64,000 bases of DNA from Solanum dulcamara (GCF_947179165.1 NC_077248.1:48758232-48822231); one strand, 5' to 3'; counted from the first letter of the stretch, positions 44,456 to 57,811 are shown. Numbers and translations are program-made. Notes: generated from the letters alone by a model not told the origin.

Positions 44456-47400
44456 ATTTTTATTGTAAGGGAGAAACGAAAATCTTACAGGGAACATGAC
44501 CGAGACATTGTAGCGATGAATACTGCAAAATCTGAGACAAGACCATCAGTAGACACATGTGTAATATGAGCATAATTAGAAAGAAAAATGTATTTCTTGC
44601 AATATTTTCAGCTTAAAACACGAGATATGCCACCTTTTTAATATGGATGATCCAATGAAGTAAAATAGGCATCTCACACCAATAGGATTAGCCTAATGTC
44701 ACATTATTTAGAGCAAAAAGGACAAATGCAATTATTTTTTTTAGAGAATGTAAAGAGATAATTATTTTTTGATTATAATTGGTACCAACAATTAGGATTG
44801 CATAAAAATATTTCTCATTTTCTTTCTTATAATTGAGATTGATTTTGAGATAATTCCTATAGTTTCAATAAATACCTCAAACATACTTGAGTATCGACAA
44901 GATTTGTTCGTCGTGCTTCAAAAAAAGATTTAGAATTATACCAATCCTCGTGTTTCAAGTGTCCTCACAATAAAGAAAGTCATATTTCACACATAACTGA
45001 ATTATTAGATTTGAGGACATTTTCCAAAGTGCACTCACACTCTCAATAATGTTCAACGCATGCAACTGTGATACCATATGCTTGGCCTATAAATAAGTCT
45101 CCACTAATGTGAGAATATTTGGAATGAGATCATGTAGGGCTTGTTATTGTCTTGTAATGTAAGCTTAGGAACGGGTAGGATATTTATTTGGGATAAAAGT
45201 GACATAATTTCTCCTTTAGCATCACGCTGAATTTGTGCTTTTGATGATTGCTACGTCTTTTGGCGTCTGATCCTCTTTGTTATTCCCTTCTTTGATTTCG
45301 ACTTCTTTTTTAGCCTTTATTTTCAGAGCTTTTTCTCTTTTCACCCCTTACTTTTGAGTTTTCTCCTCTTTTATTGGAGTATTTTCCTTTTTATCTTACA
45401 TCAACTTTGTAAGAATATTTTTTAAAATTTCTTTTAACCTTTTTTTTGAAAGTCGTCTTTACTTTATTGACTTTGGAGACTTTACGTCTTTTGCCTTTGG
45501 CAATTTAAAGTTGGATCTTCTTCTATAATTTGCATGTCGTTGGTGCGCTCGAGGAGGTTGAGCCAAGAGAGGGATAGTGAATGTAAGCACTCAAAAAGGA
45601 AAGGGCTAAGAAGTGGTTGTCCAAAGAAAGGGATTTATTCTCAAAGTGGGAAAACTAGGGATTAATGTTATTTGGTAGGCTTTGAAAGGCACAATCAGGT
45701 CAAAAAAAGGCCTACAATCCTTTCTCAAACCAAACATTACTCAGGATTTTGCTTCAACAAACATTCAGGCCAAGTTCTAGATCAGCAGTGTTATGCAATT
45801 GAATTTTAATCTAAACCTCACCACACAATGCACATGAAGCCATGAGGTCGGTTTTATTCTTACCTGGAATGCCTACAAGAGAATTTTCAAGCATAACAAA
45901 AGTACAAATGAAAGATACCAACAGAAATTTACCACAAAGCCAATCTTTTTTATCATACCGAATATTTCGCGTGCTCCCAACTGTATTTGTCTAAATCAAG
46001 AAGATATGACTCTTGAAATATGTACAAAATTTATTATTTTATTATTATTTATTTATTTAAAAAGAAAATACCGAACCCAAGAAGGGCTGCCTACGTATCT
46101 CACCGAGATGAGAATTAGGTGTGCGTAGTTCTTGCAAATATGATATATAAAATAATTTAAAGATTTAGACAAACTCAAAGTGACGTCTTGTAAGTATAGT
46201 ACTCGTTGACATCTTCAGATGGGGAGTGTCTTTTATCTATTTGCACTAGTACATTTTGTATCCACTCAACTATCGGTGAGTGCACCTATCATTGTATTAT
46301 TTTTCAGATATTCCTCAGAGATTATACATTGGTGTGTTCTTCCAATTTCCTGCAGGAATCACTTGTTGTTGTGTTCTTTTTGGGGATTGCCTCTTATGAT
46401 TTGAATTTTACCAACTATTCATGAGAATCATAAATTATTATAACCATCCTCGACTATTATCGTCCCGACTATTATCGTTGATGATTTTCCTGTAAAGATA
46501 TGAGAAAAGTGTGAAAACGGGGTCATTATATAAAAAATAAGTAACAAAATATAAGAGTAAGACTTCATAGTCAAAGACTTCCCCGATTTATCTTTCAAGC
46601 TGTGTATTGGTGTCTTGTGAAATTTAAGGTCATCATTATTTTCCATTAACTCTTTATCCCTAGAAGATCCATAAGAGAAAGGATTATGATCTTTCTTAGA
46701 TTAAAGAATTGAAAGAGATTAGGGTTAAAGTTTGTGGTTGAATGTTGTAGTCAATTTTGGATAGTTGTGATTCTCTCTTTTGAAATAATGTCGTCTCTCC
46801 TGCATACAAAGAAAACTTCTTAGTTAGGAGGGGGTGTTGACCTCTCAAAATTGAGATCCAATCATTTATCGCATGATGTCCTTTGATAATAGCCTCTTCA
46901 AAGGAAAAAAAAATCAATTTATGTTGAACCCTCGATCTTTAAGAAGCAAGCAAGTTTGATTTCCGACACAGAATAATTTCTCCCTGAAAAAGAAGAATAA
47001 CTCAAAATCCAAAGTATTAGTTCGTGTTTGTAATAATCAATGCAAAATATCACACAAAGAACTAAACATATAAATGTTGCTATGTTTGAAGACAAACTAA
47101 TCTATGGGTGAAGAATGACTAAACGGACAGAATTTGGCCCACTTAATTTTGGGATTCATGTGTGAGAATGGTTGACATGGGTTGAATCAAATATTTCTTG
47201 GCTTCATGCAAACAAAACTTTTAATTTCTTTGTAAGAATGAGCAAAAACTAAAAATTTTAAAGATAGGGACCGAGCCTTGAAAGGTTGCCTACATATATC
47301 CCAAAGGAGAATTTAGATTCTACGTAATTCGACTTGATTGAATCACTTTCTAAAAAAAATAAAAATATCAACCTCTTCTCAGATGAGAGAGTGAGATTTT

Positions 47401-48460
47401 AAAATTTTGAGAATGGAATTCTAATTTCGTTGGAAAATTCAAGACGCAAAGATAGTTTGGATGGACTTTGATAGTGACTTGATATTTGTATGTTTAGAGG
47501 ATTCTAAAAAACTATTTTGAAAAAGGGTGGGATAGAATGTCTACAAACAAAGCAACATATTCACACAAACAGTAATGGTATATAACACATAAATAAATAT
47601 TGTGCATTCTAAACAGGTGCGTGGCCTTTTTGTGCCAAGGGTAGACCTAACAATTTGAAGGATGTATAATGTCATTTGAAACATTCCATTTCCTCAAAAA
47701 ACCATATTTATAAAAGCTTTATGAATAAACTGAAGAGTGATACATAATAGGAAAATGGGATACAAATAATAGGTCTCACGCAAAGGTACAATCCTAAACT
47801 AAGGCTTTGTGGAAAGTCTTTCATTCTTGATTTCTTGACATCTCCGAACGCCAACGCCTTTTGGATTAAGTAGCAGCTTGTGAAGATCCTTCTTTAACTA
47901 GACTAAGCTACTAAAATAAACCCACAACCTCAAGGTACAATGGCTTGCCAAACGGCGTATATAACCTTTAAATTTAAACACATAGGTATGATCGTCCATT
48001 TAGGACGAGTGCCATTTTGGACTCAAGGTGGTCTTTCTAATGGGCCCAATACGCCTTGGATATTGGGTCGTCTTAGGACAATGAGCTAAATCAGGGATTT
48101 GGCTTTGCTCTACGCTAAGTTGACTAAGAGTAGGCTATATTTTGAAGTATACTGGTGACCCAAGCGGAAAACTCAAGCTGGGGAATTTAGCGATCGTTTA
48201 CCATCCAGTGGCTAACTCATTTCGCAAGGGTACCCCCTAAGAATATTTTGGATTCAACGGCTGCAAACCGTATAACCGTCATTTAAGTAAGAAAATAAAA
48301 GGTCAAGTGGCAAAAAACATGTTATGCATGCAATGACAATTTAATATTCGGAATTTAAACACATAAACTGTCAATAAAGAAAACTAAATTACTAATTATT
48401 ACATTCCGAAATAGTTAGTCAAATAAGTCAAACAAATTTAATGGTTAGAATCTAATTAAA
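44456..48460. other. internal region of the non-autonomous element without recognised genes
   Basis: No retroelement domain was seen on either strand. Two related ~70-bp stretches (46066-46135 and 47270-47340) share ACCGARCC, GGYTGCCTAC and TAT.TC, then ACGTAGTTC or close variants. That motif pair resembles leader sequences of large plant LTR elements. A TATA-like GCCTATAAATAAG lies at about 45085. A run rich in CTTTTT and TTTTCT (45280-45470) would be Lys-rich on the minus strand, but it is broken. Confidence 0.6.
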
Positions 48461-48480
48461 TCCCCAGCAGAGTCGTCATT
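48461..48480 (-). promoter_or_regulatory. primer binding site of the non-autonomous element
   Basis: Minus-strand ATGACGACTCTGCTGGGGA lies two bases inside the 5' LTR. It resembles the TGGCGACTC...TGGGGA PBS seen in Tat-type plant elements. I did not determine the tRNA. Confidence 0.75.
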
Positions 48481-48482
48481 TC

Positions 48483-50029
48483 TGTTATGTCAGAAAAAGA
48501 TGATTTAAAATTAATTTAAACTTTTTAGAGAAAAAATCAATTTTAAAAAAAAGAATCGACACTTAATTTTTAAGGAAATCAAGAAACCTTAATTTTAAAG
48601 ACCCTAACAGATTTAAGTCTTAAAATTAGAAAAAATGGGTAAGGGTTCAAATTTCCACTTTTAGAAGGTATTAGCATTCAAAGTGTCCGCTAACACGCAG
48701 TTATCCGATGATTTGACCAAGATGATGGGAGACTCAAAATTCAACAATATGCAAGGATGGAGTCCAAAGATGAACTAGAATCGATATCATATGCATCAAA
48801 ATAAAATTACATAAGCATCTACTCATTTTAAACTAAACCAAGAAATATATCATAATATGTTAAAGTATCAAATTGATGGGCTTCCTAGAGGTGACAAGCA
48901 ACATATATTATATGTAGACAAAGAAAAGGAAAAAAAATATATTCAAGTAACTAAAGGACACATAATTAATATATACGATATACTAACTCAAATTTTAAAG
49001 AAAGAATTAAATCATTTAAGCCATGAAAGTTTTAACTAAATAATAACTTAAGCATATTTTTATTATCTAAATCATGTTAAAAGAAGAAATTTAAAACATG
49101 AAAATCTCTCTTGTCAAATAAAACTAATTAAAAAAATAATGAACAAAACTAAGTGTTTTTATTAAATAATCCTAACACATGATAGCTAATTAATCCTAAC
49201 ATATGCTAACTATAAGAAATTTCTATCATTAATCTAAGTATGCTTAATACATGCTAAAAAAGACTACGAATCAACTAAGTATAAAACATGAAATAATTAA
49301 ATAAAATGAAGCTGAGAAAAGATTTTACCTCTTTTCGATCAGCGAGAAGACGACGAATGGAAGATGACTTCACCACTATCCAAGATCTTGACGGAACTTC
49401 AATCCACAAAAAGAAAAACTGAAAATTTAGACTCGAACCTTCGTGGGTTCGACGTTATAAGAACTCTGTTCTTAGCCTAGATTTTGATTTAAATCTCGTA
49501 TTTTCCTCGAAGAAAAATATAGATTGAGAGCTAGAAATTTTCACAACTTTTAGGTTGGGAACAAGAATCCAAAATCCTAACAAAGTTAAGAAAGTTCTAA
49601 CTTTGGGTGGATAAAAAACTTCTCCCTTCTTCCCTCTTCTTAATGAGAATATGAGCATTTATATAGGCTCCGAAAACCCCAAATTCTTCATTAATTTTCA
49701 ATGTGGGAGAATGGAATATTTTTTTTAGAAAAAAATTAAAATTTCAAATATACAAACTATAATTAAAATAACCTAACTAACATTGTATTTAGTTAAAAAT
49801 AAAATCTTTTTGAGATGATTTTTGAATAACCACATAAATAGTAATTAAAGATATAGTTATATAGAAATATGTATATTATATTAGAATTTATAAAAAGATA
49901 AAAATAGTTAAGAATAATATGAAAATATCTTTGTTTTTTTATAAAAGCTAATTATTTCAAAAATATTCAAAATTTAAAGAAACTCGATAGCTAATTTGCG
50001 TTGTGGAGGGACAAATTTGGGTGTCAACA
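48483..50029 (-). repeat. 5' LTR of the non-autonomous element (short form)
   Basis: It is homologous to 39583-41742 but lacks the ~628-bp block. The join GATTTGACC at 48710-48718 fuses the two sides at the shared ATTTGA. Confidence 0.9.
49656..49668 (-). promoter_or_regulatory. TATA box in the 5' LTR
   Basis: Minus-strand GCCTATATAAATG, the counterpart of 41362-41373. Transcription would run leftward from about 30 bp downstream. Confidence 0.6.
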
Positions 50030-50478
50030 ATGGACTACCTCCAAATGTAGATACGAACCTATCTCTTGTCACTGAAGGAAGTGTGAAGAGGAAGAAAGTG
50101 TTCTAACTTGGTCAATTTATCAATAATGACCCAAATATTATTAGCAACTCTAGAAGTGCGAAGCAACCTACAATGAAGTCCATGATACTCTCCCACTTCC
50201 AATCCAGAATGGGTAATCTTTGAAACTCGCCACTAGGCCTTAAGTGCTCGGACTTCACCTACTGATAGTACAGGCAACGGGTATATCTCTCCTCATGCCA
50301 CTCCACAAGTCATGTTGTCTGAGCTAGCGATACATCTTCGATGTGCCCAGAGGAATGGAATATTTAGAATCATGGGCCTCATGAAGAATCAACTGAATTA
50401 AACCCCTTACTCTTGGAACGCACATACCGCCAACAAATCTCAAGACCTCATTTGAATCTATGGTAGCCATACCTTACC

Positions 50479-52186
50479 CATTGACTTCTACGGACCACTT
50501 CACGGACTGTAGAAGGCTTCACGGTCTGTGGAATCTTTTGTGAAGAGGGTTCGTACTAGAAATTTTAAGGGCAATCTGGACTTTTCCCCACTCTTTTATA
50601 GTAAGGCTTGGGTGTTTTGGGGGTTATTTTTCTATACCAATAATTATCCAATACCCTTCATTAATTACTCATTCTCTCAAATACTATCCCAATCAAAATC
50701 TTCTCTCTAAGAATTCTCTCTAAAGCTTCTTCTTCAAGACAAGTTAGGGTTCAAGCTTCAAGTCAAGTTCAATTCCATTGTATTAGGATTTGATTGCCCA
50801 GGTATGTAGGAATTCACCAATGGATCCTTTTCATCCATTGGGTCCCAAAAGGATCTCAATTCTCTAAAGTTGTTTTTACCTAATTCAATTAGGGCTTCAT
50901 GTCAATTCTTCATGGTTCTTTTGAAATTGATTTCAATTAATGTTATTCTTTCTTATTATGCATGAATTTACTTTAATATATGATTTTCAATTGATTTCAC
51001 ATGGACCCATGTATTATGTCTTTAATTTTCAACTATGAATTATAATCATGAAATTAATGAAGGTTCTATGAATAATTTATGAAAACTATGAATTGTATTT
51101 CAAGTATTTTTTAAATATGAATGAACAAATTGTGAAAGGTATTCTCACAATATGAATGAAATCATGATTTAGATGCTTAAAAAGATAAGTGTCTTTATGA
51201 ATGATGTTATGAAATCATGATTTAAGGAGTTACTCTTTTGCTATTTTATGAATGTGGATTGGTATATGTATTTTGTTTCCTAATGCTAATGATTTTATCT
51301 AATTCATTAGGATTTTAACTTAGCTCCAAGAAAACTTTGAGGTGGATGCTTGGTAAGGGAGTCTACAGTAGCAATCTTCATTCCCTAACTATGTTTCCCC
51401 CGTAGATTTTTTAAAATGACTTAGCTAGTGGAACAACATATAGCACATGACATGAATGATACGGAGTCTACCTTGTCAAGTAGCCTCTCTTTTTTCGATG
51501 TAGGAGTTACACCAGACTCAATGTTATAGTTCAGATGGTTTGATTGTCAATTACGGTCCATATCCCACAAAATGACTATGTTTTCTTAAAAGCTCTTAAA
51601 TAATGTTTTATGATGCATTGACCTTATTATATATTTTCATGTTTTACTTCATTTTTTTAAGTTAATTGATCATGCATCACATGTTCATACCTATCATGTC
51701 CTTTTATTTATGTTATGCATATTTCTCACATACTTAGTACATTTCATATACCAACACATACTTTTTCCTATATTATCTCATAATATAGGTAACGACATTC
51801 TCTCTTCTCCATGTCGCTAGTATTGGACATCTTCTCATAGAAAGCTATTTTGATGAGTCCTCATGATTCGCGGACAAACCCTGTCATGTTATTTCTTTTA
51901 TGTTTCAGACTTATTTACTTCATTATATTTGTGAGCTAGAGATTGTCCTATGTTGCATCTAAAACTTAGTAGATGCATGTTTAGACTATAAAAGTATGTT
52001 TTCTTATGTTGACTATGATGATTGAATTATCTCTATTTCGAGATTTCTATGTTGAGACTTATTTCGCTTTTATGTCTACTCTTGATTTCATATTATTCTT
52101 GTTATGTTATGTATGCCAAGGTCTTGGTTAGAGTCACTCAGGATTCTAGTTGCGGTATCAGGTCTAGGGCATATCTTGGATGGTGA
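50479..52186 (+). repeat. 5' LTR (left-truncated) of the plus-strand gypsy element
   Basis: It begins abruptly after the integrase fragment with CTACGGACCACTTCACGG and ends near ATCTTGGATGGTGAAA, just before a PBS-like sequence. The expected TGTAATGACCC start is absent. A patch of inverted words (ACGGACC, ACGGACTGTAG, CACGGTCTGTGG) opens it at 50490-50535. An R-region-like stretch with CCCCCGTAG and GGAGTCTACC lies at 51350-51560. Confidence 0.72.
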
Positions 52187-52203
52187 AAAACATGGTATCA
52201 AGC
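52187..52203 (+). promoter_or_regulatory. decayed primer binding site
   Basis: AACATGGTATCAAGCATG corresponds to the usual TGGTATCAGAGC and follows the LTR end at the expected distance. Confidence 0.7.
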
Positions 52204-52439
52204 ATGAGGTTTCAAGAGTCCTATGGTGTATGGCATGTTGCGTCAAATAGAGTCTTATTCATGGTCTGAAGTGCACCGCATCTATAAATAGGAGGCTAAG
52301 AGGTGTTTAGAAAACTTCACTTTTTTTATCATTCTTAAGTCATGCGATAGAGTCTAACTTCCAAAGTTTTTCTTCTAATGATTGTTCTTTGTGATTACAT
52401 AATCACACCACTCCCCCCTGAAGAGCTTATGTTCAAAGG

Positions 52440-53520
52440 AATGTTAATGCTAATGTTGGTGAGGAGCAACAAGCTCCCCAGGATCCCAATGATCCTCTAG
52501 TAGAACAAGTTTCACATGCCAAGTTTCGAGCGGCTTTTCAAGTGCTCTCCCCAGCTATGAAAGCAAAGCCAACTGTGAAGTGGTTTCTCCTGTGAATCCA
52601 AATGTGGGTACGTAGGCTAGTAGAGTTAGTGACTTCACTTGGATAAACCCTCTGGAGTTTCATGGTTCAAAAGTGGATGAGGATCCGTAAGAGTTTATAG
52701 AGGGCATTCACAAGATTATCATGGGAGTTATCCTGATGAAAAAGGCAGACTTAGCCGCTTATCAATTGAAGGGTATAGCTCAAATTTGGTTCGAACAATA
52801 GAAGGTTGAAAGAGCTAAGGATGAGGGTCCTTTAGATTGGGGAGAGTTCAAATATTTCTTTCTTGACCATTTATTCCCTCTTAAGCTAATGGAGGCCAAT
52901 ATTCAAGAGTTCATAAATCTCAAGCAAGGTAGTATAAGTGTGAGAGAGTATGCCTTAAATTTCACTCAGTTGTCAAAGTATGCTCCGTTTATAGTTGTTG
53001 ATTCTAGAGCTTGTATGATCAAGTTTTCTTTGGGTGTATCATATTTGATTGTTAAGGATTAAAAGACAACCATGTTGATCAAGGAAATGGACATATCAAA
53101 GTTGATGACACATGCCGAACAAACTAAGGAAGAGAAACTCAAGGAGAAGGCTAGAGAGTCCAACAGAGCTCGAATTGATAATTATGGATGTTTTTATCAA
53201 AGGTTGGGTGGTGATTCTTCATATAGGTCCGGTGGTAATGGAAGGTCTCAATTCCATTAAAACTTCTCTGATCCTAATCCATACAATGCTTCTGGTCAAA
53301 GGTTAAGTAAGGATAGGGTGTCTAACCCTAAACCTTAAGGAGATGGTTCTAGTGGATCTTTTATCCCCTCTTGTTAAAAGTGTGGCAAGTCATTCGCGAA
53401 AAGGTTTAGCCGGTACTGATACTTGTTTTGGTTAAGAAAAGATGGGCCACAAAGTGGCGGATTACCTTTCAGTTTCTGGGAAGGGTAGATATAGTTGCCA
53501 GACTCAGCCTAGTGCTTCTA
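52440..53520 (+). pseudogene. gypsy gag, broken
   Basis: The readable frame gives FTWINPLEFHGSKVDEDP, FIEGIHKIIMGV, ADLAAYQLKGIAQIWFEQ, FKYFFLDHLFPLKLMEA and FINLKQGSISVREYAL. These are the capsid core of the same gag family as the fragment at 38440-39115. A C-terminal RNA-binding tail with NPKP and a partial knuckle (C-x2-C) follows. Five or more stops interrupt it. This gag family is well represented in Solanaceae as far as I recall. Confidence 0.88.
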
Positions 53521-53589
53521 CTAGTTTCGATAGTCAGCGCTAGAACATACTCTACTCTCTCCGGGTTCGACAGGATATAGAGGATTCTC

Positions 53590-56500
53590 TCCATATAGTG
53601 ATGGGTATGTTATGAGTATTTGAGCTTGATGTTTATACATTTTTAAATACGGGTGCTACTCTATCTTTTGTTACTTATTATCTTTCTATGAAATATGATG
53701 TTAGTCTTGAGATCTTGTTAGAATTTTTTTGGTCTATACTCATTTTGCTGATTCAATTTTGGCTAAATGAGTCTATATAAATTGTTCAGTCATAGTTTTC
53801 CATAAAATCACCACAATTGATCTTAAAAAGCTTGATATGACCGATTTTGATGTTATACTTGGTATGGATTGGTTTCATGCATGTTATGCTTTTATTAATT
53901 ATAGAACCCAAGTGGTTAAGTTTCAATTTCCTACTGAATCAGTCCTAGAATGGAAAGGTAGTAATTCTATATATAAGAGTCAATTAATCTCGTGCCTAAA
54001 AGCTCGGAAAATAATCTCAAAGGCTTACATCTACCATCTTGTATGAGTTAGAGATATAGATTCTGAAGCTTCAACTCTTGAGTCAGTCTTGGTGGTTAAT
54101 GAGTTTCCATAAGTGTTACCCAATGACGTTCCGACTATCCCTCCCAAAAGAGGGATAGACTTTAGTGTTGATCTTTTTTTCGATACCCAACCTATCTCTA
54201 TCCCTCCTTATAGAATGGCTCCAACAGAACTTAAGGAGTTGAACGATTAGTTAAAGGATTTGTTAGATAAGCATTTCATTAGATCGAGTATCTCTCCATG
54301 GGGTGCTCCGGTTCTCTTTGTATGAAAGAAGGATAATTCTCTTCGTATGTGTATTGATTATCAATAATTAAACAAGGTCACAAATAATAATAAGTATTCC
54401 ATTCCGAGGATTTATGAATTGTTCAATCAACTTTGAAGAGCAAGTTATTTCTCAATGATCGATCTTCGATCGGGTTATCATCAACTTCAAGTGAGAGATG
54501 TGACATTATGAATATGACCTTTAGAACTCGGTATAGTCACTTTGAATTTTTGGATATGTCTTTTGTACTAACAAATTCTCCTACAGCTTTTATGGATTTG
54601 ATAAACAGAATTTGCAAGAAATATTTGGAGATGTTTGTTATTGTGTTCATTGATGATATATTATTCTATTCTCGAAGTGAGGAAGAGCATGCCGATCATT
54701 TGAGGATTGTCTTGCAAGTTCTCAAAGATCGTCAATTGTTTGCTAAGTTTAGCAAGTATGAGTTTTGGTTGAGGTCGGTTGCGTTCCTTGACCATATTGT
54801 GTCGAATGATGGTATTCAAGTTGACCTAAAAAGACCGAGGTGATAAAGAATTGGCCTAGACCTTTATCTCCTTTGGATATTCGAAGTTTCTTAGGCTTCA
54901 CTAGTTATTATAGATGATTTGTCAAAGAATTTTCTTCCATTGCATCGTCCTTGTCTACTTTGACTTAAAAGAAGGTGAATTTTAATGGTCTGAAGCATGT
55001 GAGAAAAGTTTCCAAGAGTTGAAAGATCGACTTACTTCTGCTTCGGTGTTGACTTTACTGTAAGCATCCAATCAGTTTGTTGGTATTGTAATGATTCAAG
55101 AATTGGTCTTGGTTGTGTTTTAATGTAAAATGGTGAGGTGATAGCCTATGCTTCTAGGGATCTTAATATGCATGAAAATAATTATCTTACTCATGACTTA
55201 AAGTTAGAGGTGGTTGTATTTGCATTGAAGATATAGAGACACTATCCCTATGGCATCCATGTTGATATATTCACCAACCATAAGAATTTGCAATATGTGT
55301 TTAAGCAAAAGGATTTGAATCTTTGACAAAGGAGATGACTTAAGTTGTTGAAGGATTATGACATGAGTTTGGTGTACCATCCGAGAAAGGCAAATGTGAT
55401 TGTTGATGCTCTTAGTAGGTTGTCTATGAATAGTGTTACCCATATTGAGGATGAAAAGAAAGAGTTAGTTCATGATGCTCATAGACTAGCTCATTTGGGT
55501 GTTCGTTTAGTTGATTCCGAGGATGGAGGTGTTGTTGTGCAAAATAGTTCTGAATTATCTCTTGTGTCGAATGTCAAAGAAAAATAAGACAATGATCCGA
55601 CTTTGATTGAATTGAAGAAAGTGGTTTTCGAAAATGTCATTGAGGATATACCTAGGGGGAAATGGTTTACTTTAATATCAAGGTTGTTTATGTGTTCCCA
55701 ATATTGATGGTTTAAAGAAAATAATATTGTCCGAGGCTCATAGCTTAGGATATTCTATTCATTCAGAACACACAAAGATGTATTGTGATTTGAAAAAAGT
55801 GTATTGGTGGAATGGCATGAAGAAGGATATTGCGGAATTTCTGACTAAGTGTCCAAATTGTCAACAAGTGAAGGTTGAGCATCAAAAACTGAGAGGTTTA
55901 TCTCAAGACAATGAGATCCCTACTTGGATGTAGGAAGACTTGAATATGGATTTAATTACGGGTTTACCTCGTACTCGTAAGCAACATGGTATGATTTGGA
56001 TTATTTTTGATCGAATGACTAAGTCAGTGCATTTTCTTTCCGTTAAGACTTTCTATTCAATAGGGGATTATGCTAGACTTTACATTTTAGAGTTGGTTAA
56101 GGTTTATGGGTTTCCGTTGTCTATCATTTTAGACAGAGGTACTCAGTTTTGGAGGTCATTTCAAAAGGCTCTTGGTACTCAAGTTAAGCTTAGCACAACT
56201 TTTCATCACCAGGCCGACCCGAGCATACTATACAGACTTTGGAGGATATGTTGAGGGTTTGTGTAGTCGACTTCAAAGGGAATTGGAATGGTCATTTGTC
56301 ATTGATTGAGTTTGCCTACAATAACAGTTATCACTCAAGTATCAAAAAAGGCTCTATTTGAGGTCTTATACGGTAGGAGGTGTAGATCTCTTATTGAATG
56401 GTTTGAGGTTGGTGAAGTTGATTTAATACGACCCGAGTTGGTTGGTGAATATCCAGATAAAGTTAGACTCACTAGGGAAAGGTTGAAGACTGCCCAAAGT

Positions 56501-56885
56501 TGACAAAAGTTCTATTCAGATGTAAGGAGGAGAGAGCTTGAATTTAAGATTGATGATTAGGTTTACTTGAAAATCTCACCTATGAAGGGTGTGATGCATT
56601 TTGGTAAGAAAGGGAAGATTAATCCCCGCTATGTAGGGTCATATCAGATTTTGAGACGCTATGGCAAGGTAGGTTATGAATTGGATTTGCCTTCCGAGTT
56701 GGCATTGATGCATCCGGTGCTTCATATTTTATTTTTGAAAAATTATGTTGCTGACCTACTTCTATTGTACCATTTGAAAGTGTTGGTGTGAAAGAGAGTT
56801 TATCCTATGAAGAGGTTCCGATAGAGATTTTAGATCATCAACTCCGCAAGTTAAGGAATAAAGAAGTTGCATCTGTGAAACCAGA
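53590..56885 (+). pseudogene. gypsy pol, broken and truncated inside the chromodomain
   Basis: The protease site reads NTGATLSF near 53650, so the catalytic Asp is Asn. The linker FDVILGMDWF is at 53837-53890. RT is split by a frameshift near 54510; its FIDDIL is intact at 54647-54664. RNase H lies at about 55050-55400. The integrase zinc finger is intact (EAHSLGYSIH, KCPNCQQVK). Asp residues are at 55949-55951 and 56132-56134. A small deletion at about 56215 removes the GQ before the catalytic Glu and shifts the frame. The chromodomain stops after RNKEVASVK at about 56881, where unrelated sequence begins. No 3' LTR is present. Confidence 0.93.
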
Positions 56886-57098
56886 TGTGTATATAGGTGT
56901 ATATATGTAAGATGTCGATAAATATATAAATGGCACCAAGAGAATCAAAAGGTGCCATGGTGCCAATGACTAAGGACGAATCTCCCTCCTAATAGACACA
57001 GGATTGAGTCTCGGCAATGACATTTTTTTAAAAACAAAATACTTTCATCCTGAATAGATAGTGAATTTAGGTTCAATAAAGCAAGGTTTTAAAGATTA

Positions 57099-57107
57099 TA
57101 TTTTTAT
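57099..57107. repeat. 9-bp target duplication of the 57108-57811 MITE, left copy
   Basis: TATTTTTAT is identical to 57812-57820. Confidence 0.85.
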
Positions 57108-57811
57108 GGGAAAAAGGTCAAAACTGCCCTTAAATTATTTGAAATGAACAAAAATGCTTATCGTTTATAGTTTGGTCCAAAAATGCCCTTATCATTTATA
57201 ATTTGGTTCAAAAATGCCCTTACTATTATTTAATGGGTCAAAAATGCCCCTATTATTACAAAATGGGTCAAAATGCCCTTTTTCTAATAAATATATTTTT
57301 TATGTAAAAAAAATAAATTTTGTTCCTTATAAAAATATTATTTTTAAAGAACTCTATTCTTTTTTTAAAAAAATCACTTTAAGTAATAAAAATGTAGAAA
57401 ATTATTTTATTCTTCGTAATCCCATTTGATCAATTAAAAAGGAATAATTTCATGTACTCTAAGTTTTAACGGATAATATATGTCATATATATATCAGATC
57501 GTAATAAATTCATCATTAATTTTTATTCAAATAACGATAAAAAATAATTATAATAAAAAAAATTATTTTTAATATTTTTTCTAATTGAAGTAGAATAAAC
57601 ATTTGCTAATAAAAGAAATATTATTAGGAAAAACATATGTTCAAAAAGAAAATAAATAATATATGAAAATGGACATTTTTGACTCATTAAATAACAATAA
57701 GGGCATTTCTGGATCAAAGTATTGACGGCAAGGGCATTTTTGCACCAAAATATAAATAGAGGACATTTTTATTCATTTAGATAGTTTAAGGACATTTTTG
57801 ATCATTTTCCC
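57108..57811. mobile_element. Mutator-like MITE, 704 bp
   Basis: The left end GGGAAAAAGGTCAAAACTGC and the reverse-complemented right end GGGAAAATGATCAAAAATGT start long inverted repeats of about 180 bp. Both are filled with AAAAATGCCCTTA-type units. Identical 9-mers TATTTTTAT flank the element. The centre is AT-rich with no coding capacity. Size, long inverted repeats and the 9-bp duplication point to the Mutator group. Confidence 0.92.

Larger units (their letters stand above)
39583..50029 (-). mobile_element. non-autonomous LTR retrotransposon (LARD-like), 10.4 kb
   Basis: Two LTRs (39583-41742 and 48483-50029) share TGTTATGTCAGAAAAAG and end GTTAACA or GTCAACA on the plus strand. The flanking 5-mers are ACGGA (39578-39582) and ATGGA (50030-50034), one mismatch. 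The PBS lies inside the right LTR (48461-48480) and a purine tract (AAAGAAAGGGACAAC on the minus strand) precedes the left LTR, so the element reads on the minus strand. In 6.7 kb of internal sequence I found no gag, protease, RT or integrase motif; open stretches stay below 95 codons. It would depend on proteins from a relative. The PBS style suggests a Tat/Ogre-like helper, which is inference. Confidence 0.88.
39178..50478 (-). pseudogene. gypsy integrase fragment, split by an LTR element at 39583-50029
   Basis: Minus-strand order: 50478-50030 carries the zinc-finger region (HEAHDSKYSIP, then GTSKMYR; second His lost) and the first catalytic Asp (MDFIVG-like). 39582-39178 continues with LHGVLVSIISDHGS (second Asp), TTFHPHTDGQ and the region after it. 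The catalytic Glu codon is a stop (GQL then stop then R). The two pieces join in register at the 5-bp target duplication of the inserted element. Frameshifts and stops are frequent. Confidence 0.88.
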
